A DNA stretch of 64,000 nt from Magicicada septendecula (GCA_034769895.1 CM068367.1:709552196-709616195), one strand, 5' to 3'. Numbered from the stretch's first letter, positions 49,896-61,965 are shown. Numbers and translations: made by a program. Notes: generated by a model not told the origin, from the sequence alone.

Positions 49896-50073
49896 AGCAG
49901 AATGATCACTGTTGCACACCACTATATAAAAATTATCCCGATTAGCGCTTTCAAGCTTCACAGCTCATCGTCAGATCGGAATTGAAAGTCCGATCTGACG
50001 TTGAGCTGTGAAGCTTGAAAGCGCTAATCGGGATAATTTTTATATAGTGGTGTGCAACAGTGATCATTCTGCT
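49896..50073. repeat. Near-perfect 178-bp hairpin (foldback MITE)
   Basis: Arms of about 84 bp (AGCAGAATGATCACTGTTGC... to CAGATCGGA and its reverse complement) differ at a single position and enclose an 8-bp loop, ATTGAAAG. Such identity implies a young insertion or gene conversion. No clear target duplication was seen and nothing is encoded. Confidence 0.9.
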
Positions 50074-50269
50074 AGTTAATATTTTATTTGCTTAAGAATA
50101 TTGTTGCTGTTTACAGTGTAATTTTATGTAATTTAATAATCAGGAAAAAATGCCTCTTTTAAGTTAAAGTTCGGTACAGAGATTTGCTCAGAAAGTGATT
50201 TCTAATGCTTGTATGTTTATCGAGGGTAAAAAAAAGATGGAACATGTATTCCACTAAAATAGGGTTAAA

Positions 50270-51010
50270 AACGAATAGCATCAGCTGCTAATCTGAAAGA
50301 ACAAAAGAGATATGTGAGGGTAACAATACAAAAATGGACCTCACCGCATTTTACAACACCATGTAAAGAAAGGAAGAGGAGGTCAACAAAATTTGATATT
50401 GATGATTTTGATAAATGTGTAGTAAGAATAAGAACTTGTAATTTTACAAAATTGTTACTCAGATGATTTGTGTAGTAAAAAATGTCATGATACGACGAAA
50501 GTGGTGAAGGAGCAAATGTGCCATTAAATAAAGGAAACATATTTATAATAGTTCACGCAGATACAGATCAAGGATTCTTCGATAGTGGGTTATTTGTTTT
50601 GAAATAGGGACAGAAAACAGGTGGTTTTGATGAGGATATGAACTAGAGGTTTCGAGATATAGGCAATTGAAAACTTGATTCTGGGGTTTCCCAAAAAAAG
50701 TGCTAGTTTTGGATAATGCACCTTGCCACAATTACCCATCTGAAAAATGTACCATATCAAATTCTTGAGAAAGTGACTTAATTCAGTGGTTGCCTAATAA
50801 GAAGATTCCTTTTACACGTAATATGTTTAAACTAGAGATATATAACTTAGTAAAAAATGAATAAACTTGTACAGAGACTAATTTCTATAAAATCACGGCT
50901 ACACCATTACTCATCTTCTCTGTATCAGCCTGACTTAAAGCCCATAGAAAACTTGTTTGAGCGTAACTTAAACATTCAGTTACAAAAAACTCAGTTATTG
51001 AGCCACTTTT
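50270..51010 (+). pseudogene. IS630/Tc1-like DDE transposase, heavily decayed
   Basis: Recognisable pieces in order: STKFDIDDFDKCVVR (linker after the helix-turn-helix), IFIIVHADTDQGFF (strand before the second catalytic block), VLVLDNAPCHNYP (catalytic Asp in LDNAPCHN), IQWLPNKKIPFTRNM, and the final block LYQPDLKPIENLFER, matching P-x-D-L-N-P-I-E with the catalytic residue. These belong to the DDE_3-type transposases of insect Tc1-like elements. The part containing the first catalytic Asp is deleted between FDKC and HADTD, and at least six stops occur. No terminal repeats were located. Confidence 0.8.
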
Positions 51011-51789
51011 GACAATAGAAACTTTTCTCAGTGCAAAATAATTAATAGGACTTGGGTTTATGTGACATTTTATGTAAAGTCATCATTTGTATGCATGGTT
51101 ATGCAAATTTCACTCAAATGTTTTATGTTTATATCATATTTTAGCAGTTCTTGAATATAAATATATTTTTGGTCATTTTCAGTTGTGTTTTTATGTTTCA
51201 TTATTTCTTTTATAGATTTGTAACTTGACTTGCAATAGTGAGTTGTCTGTTAGTTACATTATACAATAAATAACATTGTTTTGGCATTACAAATACATGT
51301 TTGTAAAACATTTAATAAGATTTTCAGTACCCTGTTACTGAATTCAAAAAAATCGGCGGGGGCTGTGTCGGAGCCACGGCCACAAATCTTCAGAGCGTAG
51401 AATACGTCTGTGTACTGTAGGCCCCAAAGCAGAATGTTTTGCATCTTTCTGCAACGGATTTTAAGAAAACCAAATACTTTCTGCAAGAATTTCAGTAGTA
51501 ACGTAGTTAAAATTGTTTTATGCAATGGCTCTCTCTGTTCTATATAAGTATTAAAATAATAATCCTTAAAATTTCAGGAGACAAAAATTGAGATATTTTT
51601 AGATTTAGGTTTTCGGAAATATAAGGTCTAGCAGGATTTATTTGAATAAATTGGTAAATTACATTTAAATATATTGATATTATAGGATATTGATTTTAGG
51701 TTGATATAAAAAAAATCAGTCCAGAAATACACAACTTTTTTTAATAGGTACTGAAAACATGTAAATACACACTTACTTCATTTGAAGTA

Positions 51790-52540
51790 TTCTTATATTT
51801 TAAAACATGGCAAGGATTTATTTAAGTCCTCTTGGATCCTTCTTATAACTTTGGATGTTACCAATTCAGACATTAATTTGCTTTTTGAAACTGGCTTGAA
51901 ATGGTTGTAGTACTGAGTCCCATACTTCTTGCAAAGAGCCAATTTTAAAAATTTCCTATGTCCTTTGTAACCAGCAGGAGGACCATTTATCATTATGAAA
52001 GCCAACATATCAGTAGTGCCAATTTGGTCATACGTGAGATCACTGGCTGCAGGGCGCTTGGTCATTATGTTGGTAATAACGGAACCCCAGCTTTCACATA
52101 ATGGCTTCTGAAACTGGAGGAGGCCCTACTAAGCAAAAATTTCAACAACTTTATACCCAAAGGATATTCTTGTTGAAGATCTGTTACTGTCATTTTGAAC
52201 AAATACTTGAAATCAAGAATATTTTCAGTAACTCTTGCAGAATTCAATTTCTCAGTTATCCAGAGCAACACTTGTTTATATTAAAAAAAAAGTTTCCTTT
52301 TATCAATGGAAAAAAGAAATGGATATGAGCAAACACTGATCTTATCATAAAACTCTTCAAAAGAATGAAAATTTTTCTCTGCTTTCTCATTAGGCCTACT
52401 TACATTATTTCTTGGAAATATCAGAAAGTCCAAGTTGAAGAAAAAAATCTGCTATCTTAATAACTTTGATACAGTGATTACTGTCTTCATCTACATTCAG
52501 GTAAGTCTGGCATTGTTCCTTGAGTGACCCTAAAAACTTT
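51790..52540 (-). pseudogene. Unassigned broken reading frame
   Basis: Minus-strand open stretches at 52065-52271 (ending FRSHYVKAGVPLLPT) and 51793-52065 (SWGSVITNIMTKRPAAS, MINGPPAGYKGHRKF, SELVTSKVIRRIQEDL) overlap by one frame and read as one protein broken once. An upstream stretch near 52400-52540 continues in similar style with a stop. I do not recognise the family. The NGPP word is reminiscent of some hAT-related proteins, but I would not rely on it. It could be a host-gene remnant or the tail of an unknown element. Confidence 0.35.
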
Positions 52541-52589
52541 AAAAACTCTAGCACATTTTACAATTTCACTGACTACTTTATTGCCATCT

Positions 52590-54123
52590 GTGATCCCTAA
52601 ATTTTAAAGATCTCAAGGCCTATTGATTTTGGTGAAGATTGGTTTAGAGAAAGGGGTAGTTTACCTGTAACGTTTTATGTTTTAACAAGAGTAAAGTACT
52701 TAATTTTGATAAATAAAGTATCTTGATAAGAAGCTCATAATAATCCACTGTAGAAACGTAGATGAAATATCTATAAATGAAGAGGTTAGGTGAACGGGGT
52801 GGGAGTAATTTTCTATAAATAAAAATTATAGTTGAAGGGAGAGGGGAGAATTTTTTATGTGTACTACGTTATTGGCAACAAAGACGTAGTTCTTTGTTAA
52901 AATTCCTTCCCGGGCTGTTTAGCTGTAGTCCAATGTTTTCTGCTAAACCAGACTTTTCGGCAGTGCCATCGACTTCCATCTCAGTGAAAATCGAGTGCGA
53001 AAACGTGAGGTGGTATACGTTAGTGACTACAGTACTGTGGTTTAAGGCTGAAGCAATAAGTAGAAAGAAGTAGATTCTATGGAAATATTTCATTTCGAAT
53101 ATGATTTTAAATATAAATCTTAGAACATGGAAGTCATAGATGGTTCTCAATACTTATATTTTATTTTTATGACGCATGATAACTGCCGCATATTAAAAGA
53201 GAATCAAATAATTTTTTGCATACATTCCTGAAGTTTCAAGTACTCAAGGTCTGTTGATTTTGGTGAAGATCGGTTAAGGGAAAGGGGTAGTTTACTTACA
53301 ACGTTTTATGTTTTAACAAGGATAATTTTTTCTATGACGAACGATAACTGCCTTAAATTCAAAGTGAATCAAACAATATTTTGCATACGTTCCTTACTTG
53401 TACAGAACTGAAAGCCTATTGATTTTGGTGAAGATCAGTTGAGGGAAAGGGGTAGTTAACCTGCAACGTTTTGTGTGATAACAATGTTAATTTTGTCTAT
53501 GACGAACGATAACTGCCGTAAATTTAATCATAATCAAATAATTTTTTACATATTTACCTAAATTGGAGAGAACGCAAGGCCTGTTGATTTTGGTAAAGAT
53601 CGGTTATAGGGAGAGGGTAGTTTACCTGAAACATTTTTTGTTGTAACAAGAGTAAAGTACTTAATTTTGATAAATAAAGTATCCTGATAAGAAGATCTTA
53701 ATAATCCACTGTAGAAACGTAGATGAAATATCTATAAATGATGAGGCTAGTTGAACGGGGTGGGGGTAATTTTCTATAAATGAAAATTATAGTTGAAAGG
53801 GGAGGGGATAATTTTTATATGTGTACTACGTTATCGGCAACAAAGTAGTAGTGTGTTGTTAAAATTCCTTCCCGGGCTGTTTGGCCGTAGTCCAATGTTT
53901 TCTGCAAAACCAGACGTTTCAGCAGTGCTGTTGACTGCCATCATCAGTGAAAATCGAGTGCGATAACGTGTGGTGGTATACGTTAGTGACCACAATACTG
54001 TGGTTAAGGCTGAAGCAATAAGTGGAAAGTAGTAGTTTCTATGGAAACATTTTATTTCGTAAATGATTTGAAATATAAATCTTAGGACATGGAAGTCATG
54101 TATGGTTCTCCATACCGATATTT
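52590..54123 (-). mobile_element. Composite repeat (family A, copy 3), two tandem part-copies
   Basis: Minus-strand orientation. The right terminus CCATACCGATATTT ends at 54123. A terminal block runs 53825-54123, with monomers (GGGGTAGTTTACC-like) at about 53284, 53450 and 53610. A second terminal block runs 52868-53157 and a further monomer near 52650. Each block carries the module with CCCGGGCTGTTT and the CAGTACTGTGG palindrome (52909-53045 and 53872-54005). No coding capacity. Confidence 0.75.
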
Positions 54124-55082
54124 ACAACTTGAATTACGATTATTCAAACCTCTTAATAATATCACCGCTATTACGGTACACTATGTGGATAGTACTCGAT
54201 GAGACAATTTTAACGACACCTCACTCAACGTTCTATCGCATTGGAAACAGGAGAAATACTAATCTAATTTTAGTGCGCACCAAGCGGCGCAAACATTTCT
54301 GTTTCACCCCTCTCCCCCCGCGCTGATGATACAATAGCCCGCTTATATTGTGCTATTTATTATCCTTGTTCCTTTATCTGTCGAGTGGTACCTAATATAA
54401 GCGTGAATCTTTTGTCGTTTAGATAATATTTCAATTTCAAACATGACGTGAAAACGTAATGCTCGATTTTCTAGTTGGGGGTGCCTATTGCTGGCCTGAA
54501 AGGTAAGACGTATTCTGTGTCAATAGTAGTACAATGAAATCAGGAAATTTCAACAAGGTGTAAAATCCAAGTTCTAATAACTAACTAATTCTGAATTCAT
54601 CATTGTGAATAGTAATGGCTGTTGGAATAGAAAAACAGACATTTTTGAAATGTAGAGTTTAGGACTGAGCAATTTGAACTTCCCACTACCCGTATTTTTT
54701 CGCAGCAATGAATCTGTCATGACATACATGCGTACACACAGATATCATGATTGTACACACAGATTTGGACACGTGTACAAATGAATGAAGCCAAAACCAC
54801 TTTGCCTAAACTCATGTATGGCAAACATGTAAACATTATGTACATGATATGTTTTCTAAAAGCTAAGCATAGTTGTATCATTTAATAGTCAAAATTGTGT
54901 ATTTTGGTTCATGCACTTGCATCTATGGAACATCCTCATTCTGTTTCCATCTGCCATCATTTCGATGAAAAGGATCAATATATAATTATTTGTAATTGCC
55001 AGTAACGATATCAATGGGTGGAGGTATAATTTGCAAGTATCAATTCAAGTAATACCAATTACATTTCTTTTTAATATACCTA

Positions 55083-55179
<97 letters not shown>

Positions 55180-56300
55180 CATTCATTAAGGTTGTGTGGA
55201 ACCCTTGATAACAATCTTATGATTCAGGCTTTTGAAATAAAATGTGGTGGGTGTTATACCAGCTGGACTCTTATATATACTGAGATAATGAGCTGTATTT
55301 ATCTTTAGTGACATTACCACCATTTAATAGTATTTGAAAGGCATGGTATTGTTCAACAGTAATGACTGCTATAGATATTATCAGGTGATACTGTGCTTTC
55401 AGCCTCCCTTTTATATGGAGTAAGTGTGGAAAAACCCCCACATGTGAATAATCACATTCATAATCTAAACTTAGGGGGATGACTTGATTTAATTTTTGAA
55501 ACATTTAGTGAATATTACCTAAGTAATTGTTTAGATTATTTTTAATTTGTTACATTAAAAATAATTATTTTGTATGTAACAGTCTGATAGGACAGGAGTG
55601 TTAACGTAGTATTCTTTTCTTTTATCTTCATCATCGTGAAAGTGGTGGTCATGTTTGTATCAAGTACGAATTTTAAGAAATGTAAGTAGGCCTATTCACG
55701 TTAAATGCAGTATCTCATCTCAGGTTTATAAGAAATATATGGGAGAATAACTATTCTATTAAGCATGTTTATAATTTTCTGTTATAAACACCATTCTTTC
55801 CATTTACTATTATCCAAATCTTGCAAAGCACCGTTTCCCCATTTTCTATGCTAGTAAGGAATCAAGAGAACTGATTTTTTTTTATTTAGCAACAACATGT
55901 ATGTAGTTTCCAAATTACCTCCACAAGCAGCAGGTTAAACTGTTTTTCTCATGTTTTGTTGAACCCCTTTGTAAGCATTACAAACTGTGAACAGTTTAGG
56001 TAGTCCTTTCAGTTTTTTTTTTAACATGACAGTTGTTTTGTTGATCATGTGTTACGTTATTATTTTGAATTGTCGAAACATTTTACTATTAATAAATATT
56101 TAAACAGATTTACAAAACATAAAACTTCAAATTTTGCAGTAAATGAAAATTGTTTTTTTTTTGTAGTGTTACACATTAAAAATAAGGCATTTTATTGCCA
56201 TATTATTTGTTATTTTATGCAGAAATAGTTGCTATATTGGTTTATGGTCAACTAGTTATATTACATTTTAGTTAATCTGAGATTTGTGTGAAAATATACT
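54124..56300. other. Spacer without recognisable gene, with a long GT tract
   Basis: No coding region supported apart from microsatellite-driven open frames. The (GT)46 tract is listed separately. Confidence 0.45.
55085..55177. repeat. (GT)46 microsatellite
   Basis: Uninterrupted GT dinucleotides over 93 bp, presumably highly length-variable. Confidence 0.98.
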
Positions 56301-56520
56301 GTTTTATCACTCAAGAGGACAACTCCTACAAAGGCATTGGTTAGTAAGAAGAATGTTGATCCGTCACGTTAGGACCAAATAAAATGTTATGTTGAGCTGC
56401 GGCCGAATGGACCGCGTAAAAATGTGTTGTATGTCGGCACGTATGCTTTTTCCATCAGAAAGAATGAAACTTGGTGTGTTATCGCCAGGATGCAAAATGA
56501 TAAAGATAGTGGACTGTATT
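56301..56520 (+). other. Coding-like stretch with one stop, unassigned
   Basis: One frame reads TTPTKALVSKKNVDPSR, TAG, DQIKCYVELRPNGPRKN, VLYVGTYAFSIRKNETW and CVIARMQNDKDSGLY, then a stop. The composition looks protein-coding but I recognise no family. It may be a processed pseudogene fragment or part of an unrecognised element. Confidence 0.3.
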
Positions 56521-57361
56521 AATAGATTTATTAAGTTTCTCCGTTTCTTACACTCAACTCATTGTAGTAAGGTTGGCTAATGCTGAAGATTAAATTTTAA
56601 GAAACTGATTAGGAAATGAAACTACATTTTGATGCGGCACAAATGTGTGCACTTAGTTACATCGAAAACGTGGAGGCCTAAGGCCTAAATAATTGTCGCG
56701 ACAACAAGAAATGAGAATGACAGAGTCAGGCAGCAAACGTAAGAACGTCCGCTGCCGGCCAAGGCTCGTAGCACTGTGACGTTATAAAAACGAGATAAGA
56801 ACGATTCAGAAAGCATACAGATTAGCTAACCTACAAATACGAAAATTACCACACTACTGTCCAGGCATACATTCTTGATTAAACCCACAAATGAATATAT
56901 TAGTCACAGATAGGTTACATACTACGGCATGTAGATGTGCACACTTATGTTTGTAAATAACAACATAAATTGCAACATTCAGTTTCCAGGTTCACTAAAT
57001 GGTACTGACATTAGTAGTGTCAGAAAGCAAAGATAGAGACCAACTTGTTCTTACAAATTTAAATGTGGTCTGTATTGTTAAAACTAACCACTTTTATTGT
57101 AAAATCAGGTAACCAAAGTTTTGTAATTGTTCCCAAAATGTGGAACTTCTGGATCACGTGTGCTATGTCCCCACCACTAAAATGTGAATTTGATACCATT
57201 GATGAACCCAAATTAAATGATGGTAATACAACTAAGTAAAATATCCATAATTTATTTTTGAGTGTGTTAATTATAATTGGTAAAAATATTAGTAACATGT
57301 ATCCTGTCGAGGAAGCCTAGATAAATAGTATTTATTCTTCAGAAGATTACGGTTTGTTTCT

Positions 57362-57990
57362 AAGTGCAATGGCGGCTCCAGCATTTTAAAGGTGGGGGGG
57401 GATGGGCCAGACTGACAGCTGGGTGGGCCGCACTATAAGATTTTTTTTTTGTATGGATAGGAGTTCACAAATGGAATTAAAAGCTACATAATATGTTTCT
57501 GCAACAAGAATGGGCTATGTTCACCCCTGCAACCACTACATAGTATACTATTACAGAATATTATTTCCGTGCACTTGTCTTCCTTGGTCTTGTGCCTTCT
57601 ACCAAAAAATATGGAAGCCAGCTGTGAAAATGCAAAATAAGTAAAATACATAATATAAAAACACTGTTTACACTCGTATACAATTCAATCTTTTTTTTTA
57701 ACAGGTTAATTCTATTATTATTATGGATGACATTCACTTACTATACTAGCCAGGTCAAGTTTTTGGCCAATCGCCTTTCAACTTTTATAATTTCAAGACA
57801 CGCTGTTGAGCCATTAATCATACGTGTGCTCCTTAAGTAGGTTTTTGGTCTTTTAAAGCACAATAAAGCCTCTCACAGAATGTGATTAATAAAGGAATAG
57901 TAATGACTATTTCTGGCAACTTGTACATATCTGTTGATAGTGATTTTTACCTTTTCAATAGTTAGAGAAGAGCAGATAAATGTTGAGGTA
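57362..57990 (-). mobile_element. hAT transposon 3' remnant with dimerisation-domain fragment
   Basis: The plus-strand edge CAATGGCGGCTCCAGC at about 57367, followed by GGTGGGGGGGG, resembles a hAT terminus (usually CAGTGGCGGC). The minus strand at about 57740-57930 reads LPEIVITIPLL, FCERLYCALK, then a shifted frame with LEIIKVERRLAKNLTW. That is the order of the hAT C-terminal dimerisation domain (CERSFS-x-LK ... RL-x-L). Several stops are present. The other end and the catalytic core are not visible. Confidence 0.6.
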
Positions 57991-58209
57991 TTGTACTGCT
58001 TTTCTTGTCATCCTGTAAATCAGATTATTTAAAATTTTAATTCTACATCCAAACAATCTGTATCACTCATATAATGATCCACAAGTTGTTTTAATAAATC
58101 TGCATTTTGGAGTTTAACCATTGGAACGAGACAACTTACATTATTAAAAATGTCCAAATTGTCATTGAAATGTTGAAGTCTTTTTTAATAATTAAACTAA
58201 AATTTCGTC

Positions 58210-58642
58210 GAAGGCTTTCATGGCTGGAGTCAATGTTGTTAAATTGTGATCCCGGGCTGTTTAGCCGCGGTCCAGTGCTAAAATCTCTACCAAACATTTT
58301 GGCTATGCCATTAATGGCCATCATCAGTGTAAATTATGAGCTTGCTCTAACATAAGGTGACACATGTTAGTGACCACAGTACTGTGGCCATTACCACAGG
58401 TTGTAAAATTCCTGTAAAAAAAATATATTTTTGTTTTCAAAAATATAAAGTATTAATGTGCACATGTGCGTGTGCGTGTGTATGTGTCAGTTATGTCTAA
58501 ATGGAGATTTGTTCATTATATGTACAGAGTTATGTTATATACCATTTTGCATGTATATGATATTAAATATGTTTATATTGTGTCTGTGGTAATGGCCACA
58601 GTACTATGGTCACTAACGTGTGTCACCTTATGTTAGAGCAAT
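58210..58642. repeat. Inverted repeat around the CCCGGGCTGTTT module
   Basis: GCTCTAACATAAGGTGACAC and CCACAGTACTGTGGCCATTA (58343-58397) recur inverted at 58587-58642, with an ~190-bp spacer. The left side also has CGAAGGCTTTCATGGCTGGA (58209 on) leading into CCCGGGCTGTTTAGCC, the shared module. Confidence 0.8.
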
Positions 58643-58729
58643 TCTAACAAATTAGAATGTTAGAGGAATAGGTATAAAGATTCTGTTCTATTCAATATTG
58701 AGGTCATGATGTGATGTTTTTTTTTTCAG

Positions 58730-58834
58730 CTAGCGGTTCTGCCAAACAAAATTGTGAAGAACCTGTTAGTAGCATGAGTATATTACAAGCCTGCAAGTCA
58801 GATGAAGTTCCTGAAAAAAAAGCACATACAGAAG
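58730..58834 (+). CDS. Candidate host-gene internal exon
   Basis: A strong acceptor (long T tract then CAG) precedes 58730 and a GTAAAC donor follows 58834. The 105-bp interval is open in only one frame: ASGSAKQNCEEPVSSMS, then ILQACKSDEVPEKKAHTE. Its length is a multiple of three, so the phase (1) is the same on both sides. The composition is acidic and Ser-rich, suggesting a disordered region. I do not recognise the gene. The next candidate exon, at 61720-61965, does not match its phase, so either an intermediate exon exists or they belong to different genes. Confidence 0.4.
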
Positions 58835-59141
58835 GTAAACATTTGTTTTGGATATCTGTTTACTATCTAATATTATCTCGTTTTACATACCTTTTAAAAT
58901 GCATGTCTTTCTTGGATTAACATAGTTCAGTATGATTTGGAAACATTGAATTCTGTTTTATCATGTTAATTTTGGTATAAATTACAAAAGGAGCGGATTA
59001 TGTTTAGGTAATACTACACGTTTATGTATGCTTATAGATATATAGATTTAGATAAATCTGTAATCTCGCTGTTTAAATACTACATATTAACTTTTTCTAA
59101 TCTTAATATATACTATATATAGATTTGTATTTCACCAATTA

Positions 59142-61570
59142 CAGTAAAACCTGACATAACGGCCACCTTTTTTCAGCGGTCCCCTTTATGAACACCCACT
59201 TTTCTGAGGAAATATCTGCTCCATTAAACGGTAACCTCCTCCCCTAGCCAGAGGTCTGCCTATAATGAGATCTTTCATTTGCTTAAACGGTCACCGATGT
59301 TCAGTCTTCTGGAATTTAGTAGCCTACAGCAGACAAAACACTGAAGTTGGACAATGCAGATATCTAAGAATAGGGTGCGTGTAGAGTGCAGGCCTACGCG
59401 AGAGGTAATCACCAGTGTTTAGACGAGAACCGGAATGAAATGTTCATTCTGGTTTCAGAAACCAGCGCTGAGTCGGTGTTTACTTAAGTAATGTTTATAC
59501 CTAATGACTGAAATGACGTAGCCATATGTATCTGCGTAATTTTTAAATTTACAAAATGTTATATATATATATATATATATACACAATACACTATTGAAGT
59601 TTCCACAATGTTGAAACAGTAGTCAGCGATCACTTGTACGTGAACGTTCTGAACTGTTGAAAGCGTTATAACGTTGAATTAGTGGAAACGATTTTTGTGT
59701 GCATAAGAAGTGTTCTCATAACTTGTAGTGTAATTTAACAGTAGTTTATCAGTAATGACAGTTTAACAGTGTAACAGTGTTTTAAAAATGAGTACCGGTA
59801 ACAAAGGAAGAGCGTGTTTCAATTTAAAAGCTAAGTGAAATGTTATTTTTGAAAATGATAAAGCTGTTTTAGCAAGGAAACTTGCCGAAGTTTTTAAATG
59901 TGGAAGAACACAGATTAACAACATAGTAAAAAATAAAGACCATATTTTAAAAGAGTGGAAATCCAATATGAATTGGGGAATTAAAAGAAAGTGGTAATCA
60001 AAGTGTAGACAAGTAAACGAAATTCTTTACGAGTGGTTTAGATGTGTTCCCTCAAAAAAACTCCCAGTTAGTGGAAGTATGTTACGGGAGAAGCAACTCG
60101 AAATTGTGGTAGAAATTAAAATCAAAAATTTCGTAGCAAGCAATGGGTGGTTGGAGTGTTTTAGAAAGCGGCACAACATATCATTCAAAACAATTTTGGA
60201 TGAAGGGGCGGATGTACCTATTAATGAAGTAAATAACTGGAAAGAGAAGTTACCAAGTATTCTGGCAGAATACGAATTGTGTGACATTTACAGTGTTGAT
60301 GAGACTGGATTACATTTTAGAGGTATATCAAATAAATAATTATTATCACTAGAAAATGAAGTGTGTAAATGTAGAAAAATGGCTAAAGAAAGACTTAACA
60401 ATTATGTTATGTTGTAGTGCTACTGGTGAAAAAGTGCAGCCATTAGTTATTGGAAAATCATTAAAACCGAGGTGTTCAAGAATTTGAAGACAACATTACT
60501 AGGCATGCTAATAAAAAAGAGTGAATGTCATCCAGAATTTTTGAAGACTGGTTAAAAGAATTTAATAAAAAAATGCAAAACAAAAATTGCCATTGGATAA
60601 TAATTTTATTATTGGATAATGTAACATGTCATCCAGTTTCATTCACTGTCCAATGTCAGACTGTGGACTGTTTAGTTCACCAAACACGACATCTCATCTT
60701 CAGCAACTGGACCAAGGAATAATTCAGACATTTAAACTTTTTTATCGAAATAAAAAATTTTATCGAACTTGTTGCGGTGTCCTGGATCAAGACAGCCTGG
60801 AATGAGGTTGGTTGCTGTTACCACCATTAAGAAGTGTTTTATAAAATGTGGCATTCAAGTTAGTGACAATGGTCTGCAGGTGCAACCATTACATGAAATT
60901 GCACAGGAACTTCAGACACTTTGCTACAATGCTGTGATGATCTCGAGGGCAATTGGGAGGATCGACTTCAGGAATATTACAAAGGTAAGTCATAAAAACC
61001 TCTGTATTTATAGTCAAAGTTTTTGAAATGGTCAGTTAAAGTCTGTACTATTCTGGGAAATGCACTTTTACAGTACGGTAATTTTTCTGCTTTTTGCACA
61101 AACAGGAGATCATGAAGAAGAACAAGGAATTAAAGAACCACTATGAGTTTAAAAGAATTTTACAATCTTTTAGGCGGAGCAAAGATATTTGCACTACTCT
61201 CAATTAGGAAAGTGGGGAGAATGCTGTGGAACAGTCTAGTAAACTTTACTGTTTGGTTGAAAATTATGCAGTTAAAAAGAAAACTGCTACCGCGAAACAA
61301 ACCACACTATTACCGTGAAACTTTAAAAGACTATTTTTCAAAAGTATAATCTTTATCAGTGTGTTTGAATATGAGTAATTTCACTGTAAACATACTGTAA
61401 ATAGGAATACAGCTGCAGGTACATAATAAAATGATAACAGTAGGTAATCTGTATTTAATATACTGTATTGTTATTAAACCCCCACCCCACCCCTATATTA
61501 AATGGCCACCTCTCTGAGCGGCCACATTTTCCGGAGATCCAAGGGTGGCTGCTAAAGACAGGTCTTACTG
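59142..61570 (+). mobile_element. Tigger/pogo element, full length but decayed
   Basis: Ends CAGTAAAACCTGACATAACG (59142) and, reverse-complemented, CAGTAAGACCTGTC (61570), flanked by TA at 59140-59141 and 61571-61572. GGCCACC/GGTGGCC and GCGGCC words lie just inside both ends. The 2429-bp length is usual for Tigger. An (AT)n tract lies at 59561-59581. Confidence 0.92.
59789..61350 (+). pseudogene. Tigger (pogo) transposase, broken; possible intron
   Basis: Cut-and-paste transposase with a CENP-B-like DNA-binding half. Starting at ATG 59789: MSTGNKGRACFNLKAK, a TGA, LAEVFKCGRTQINNIVKNK (helix-turn-helix), then, after a stop near 59996, the second CENP-B box NFVASNGWLECFRKRHNISF. The catalytic core follows: YSVDETGLHFR (first Asp), CKCRKMAKERL, SATGEKVQPLVIGKS, IILLLDNVTCHP (second Asp), then shifted TTSHLQQLDQGIIQTFK. 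At least five stops or shifts occur. In the acidic tail a GTAAGT donor (60985) and TTTGCACAAACAG acceptor (61105) would splice ...LQEYYK to GDHEEEQG in frame, an intron of 121 bp. Confidence 0.9.
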
Positions 61571-61719
61571 TACATAATTATAAATGTGTAGTATGGGACT
61601 GTACTGACAATAATGATTGATTGTCATAATTTTTTTATTAGTTGGCTTAAATAATTCATACTGTGTATGTAAATAGTGTAAATCTTCCTTTGTGCAAGTA
61701 TTCTGGAAGATTTGTTTTT

Positions 61720-61965
61720 TCATTCAAGTGGATAATGGATTCCAAGCATAAACAAAATGTAATGATTGAGTTCTTGAGTAAGTGGCTGACTTCTACAAAG
61801 GTTTGTGGAAGTGAAACAGTTGACAAAAGTACTCTGCAGAGGTTGATAAATAAGTTTGATGAAGGGGAAACCCACCTTGAATGTGTAGTGGGAGACCTTC
61901 AACTGGAACCACTGATAAAATCATTAAAAACTGCGCAAGTTGATCCTGATGGACAGGCAAGTTAA
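61720..61965 (+). CDS. Candidate terminal exon of a host gene
   Basis: After a pyrimidine-rich acceptor (TTTGTTTTTTCATTCAAG ending 61728, or the CAAG near 61698) the frame reads WIMDSKHKQNVMIEFLSK, WLTSTKVCGSETVDKSTL, HLECVVGDLQLEPLIKSL and KTAQVDPDGQAS, then TAA at 61963. The helix-rich, unbroken 80-codon frame looks genuine. CAG/GCAAGT at its end would also fit a GC-type donor, in which case the exon is internal. A poly(A) signal AATAAA lies ~750 bp downstream at 62712. I do not recognise the protein. The Tigger element just upstream would lie in its intron. Confidence 0.45.
   Translation, partial: SFKWIMDSKHKQNVMIEFLSKWLTSTKVCGSETVDKSTLQRLINKFDEGETHLECVVGDLQLEPLIKSLKTAQVDPDGQAS

Noticed and set aside
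55087-55308. Open frame of alternating Cys-Val
   Set aside because: Translation of the (GT)46 microsatellite.
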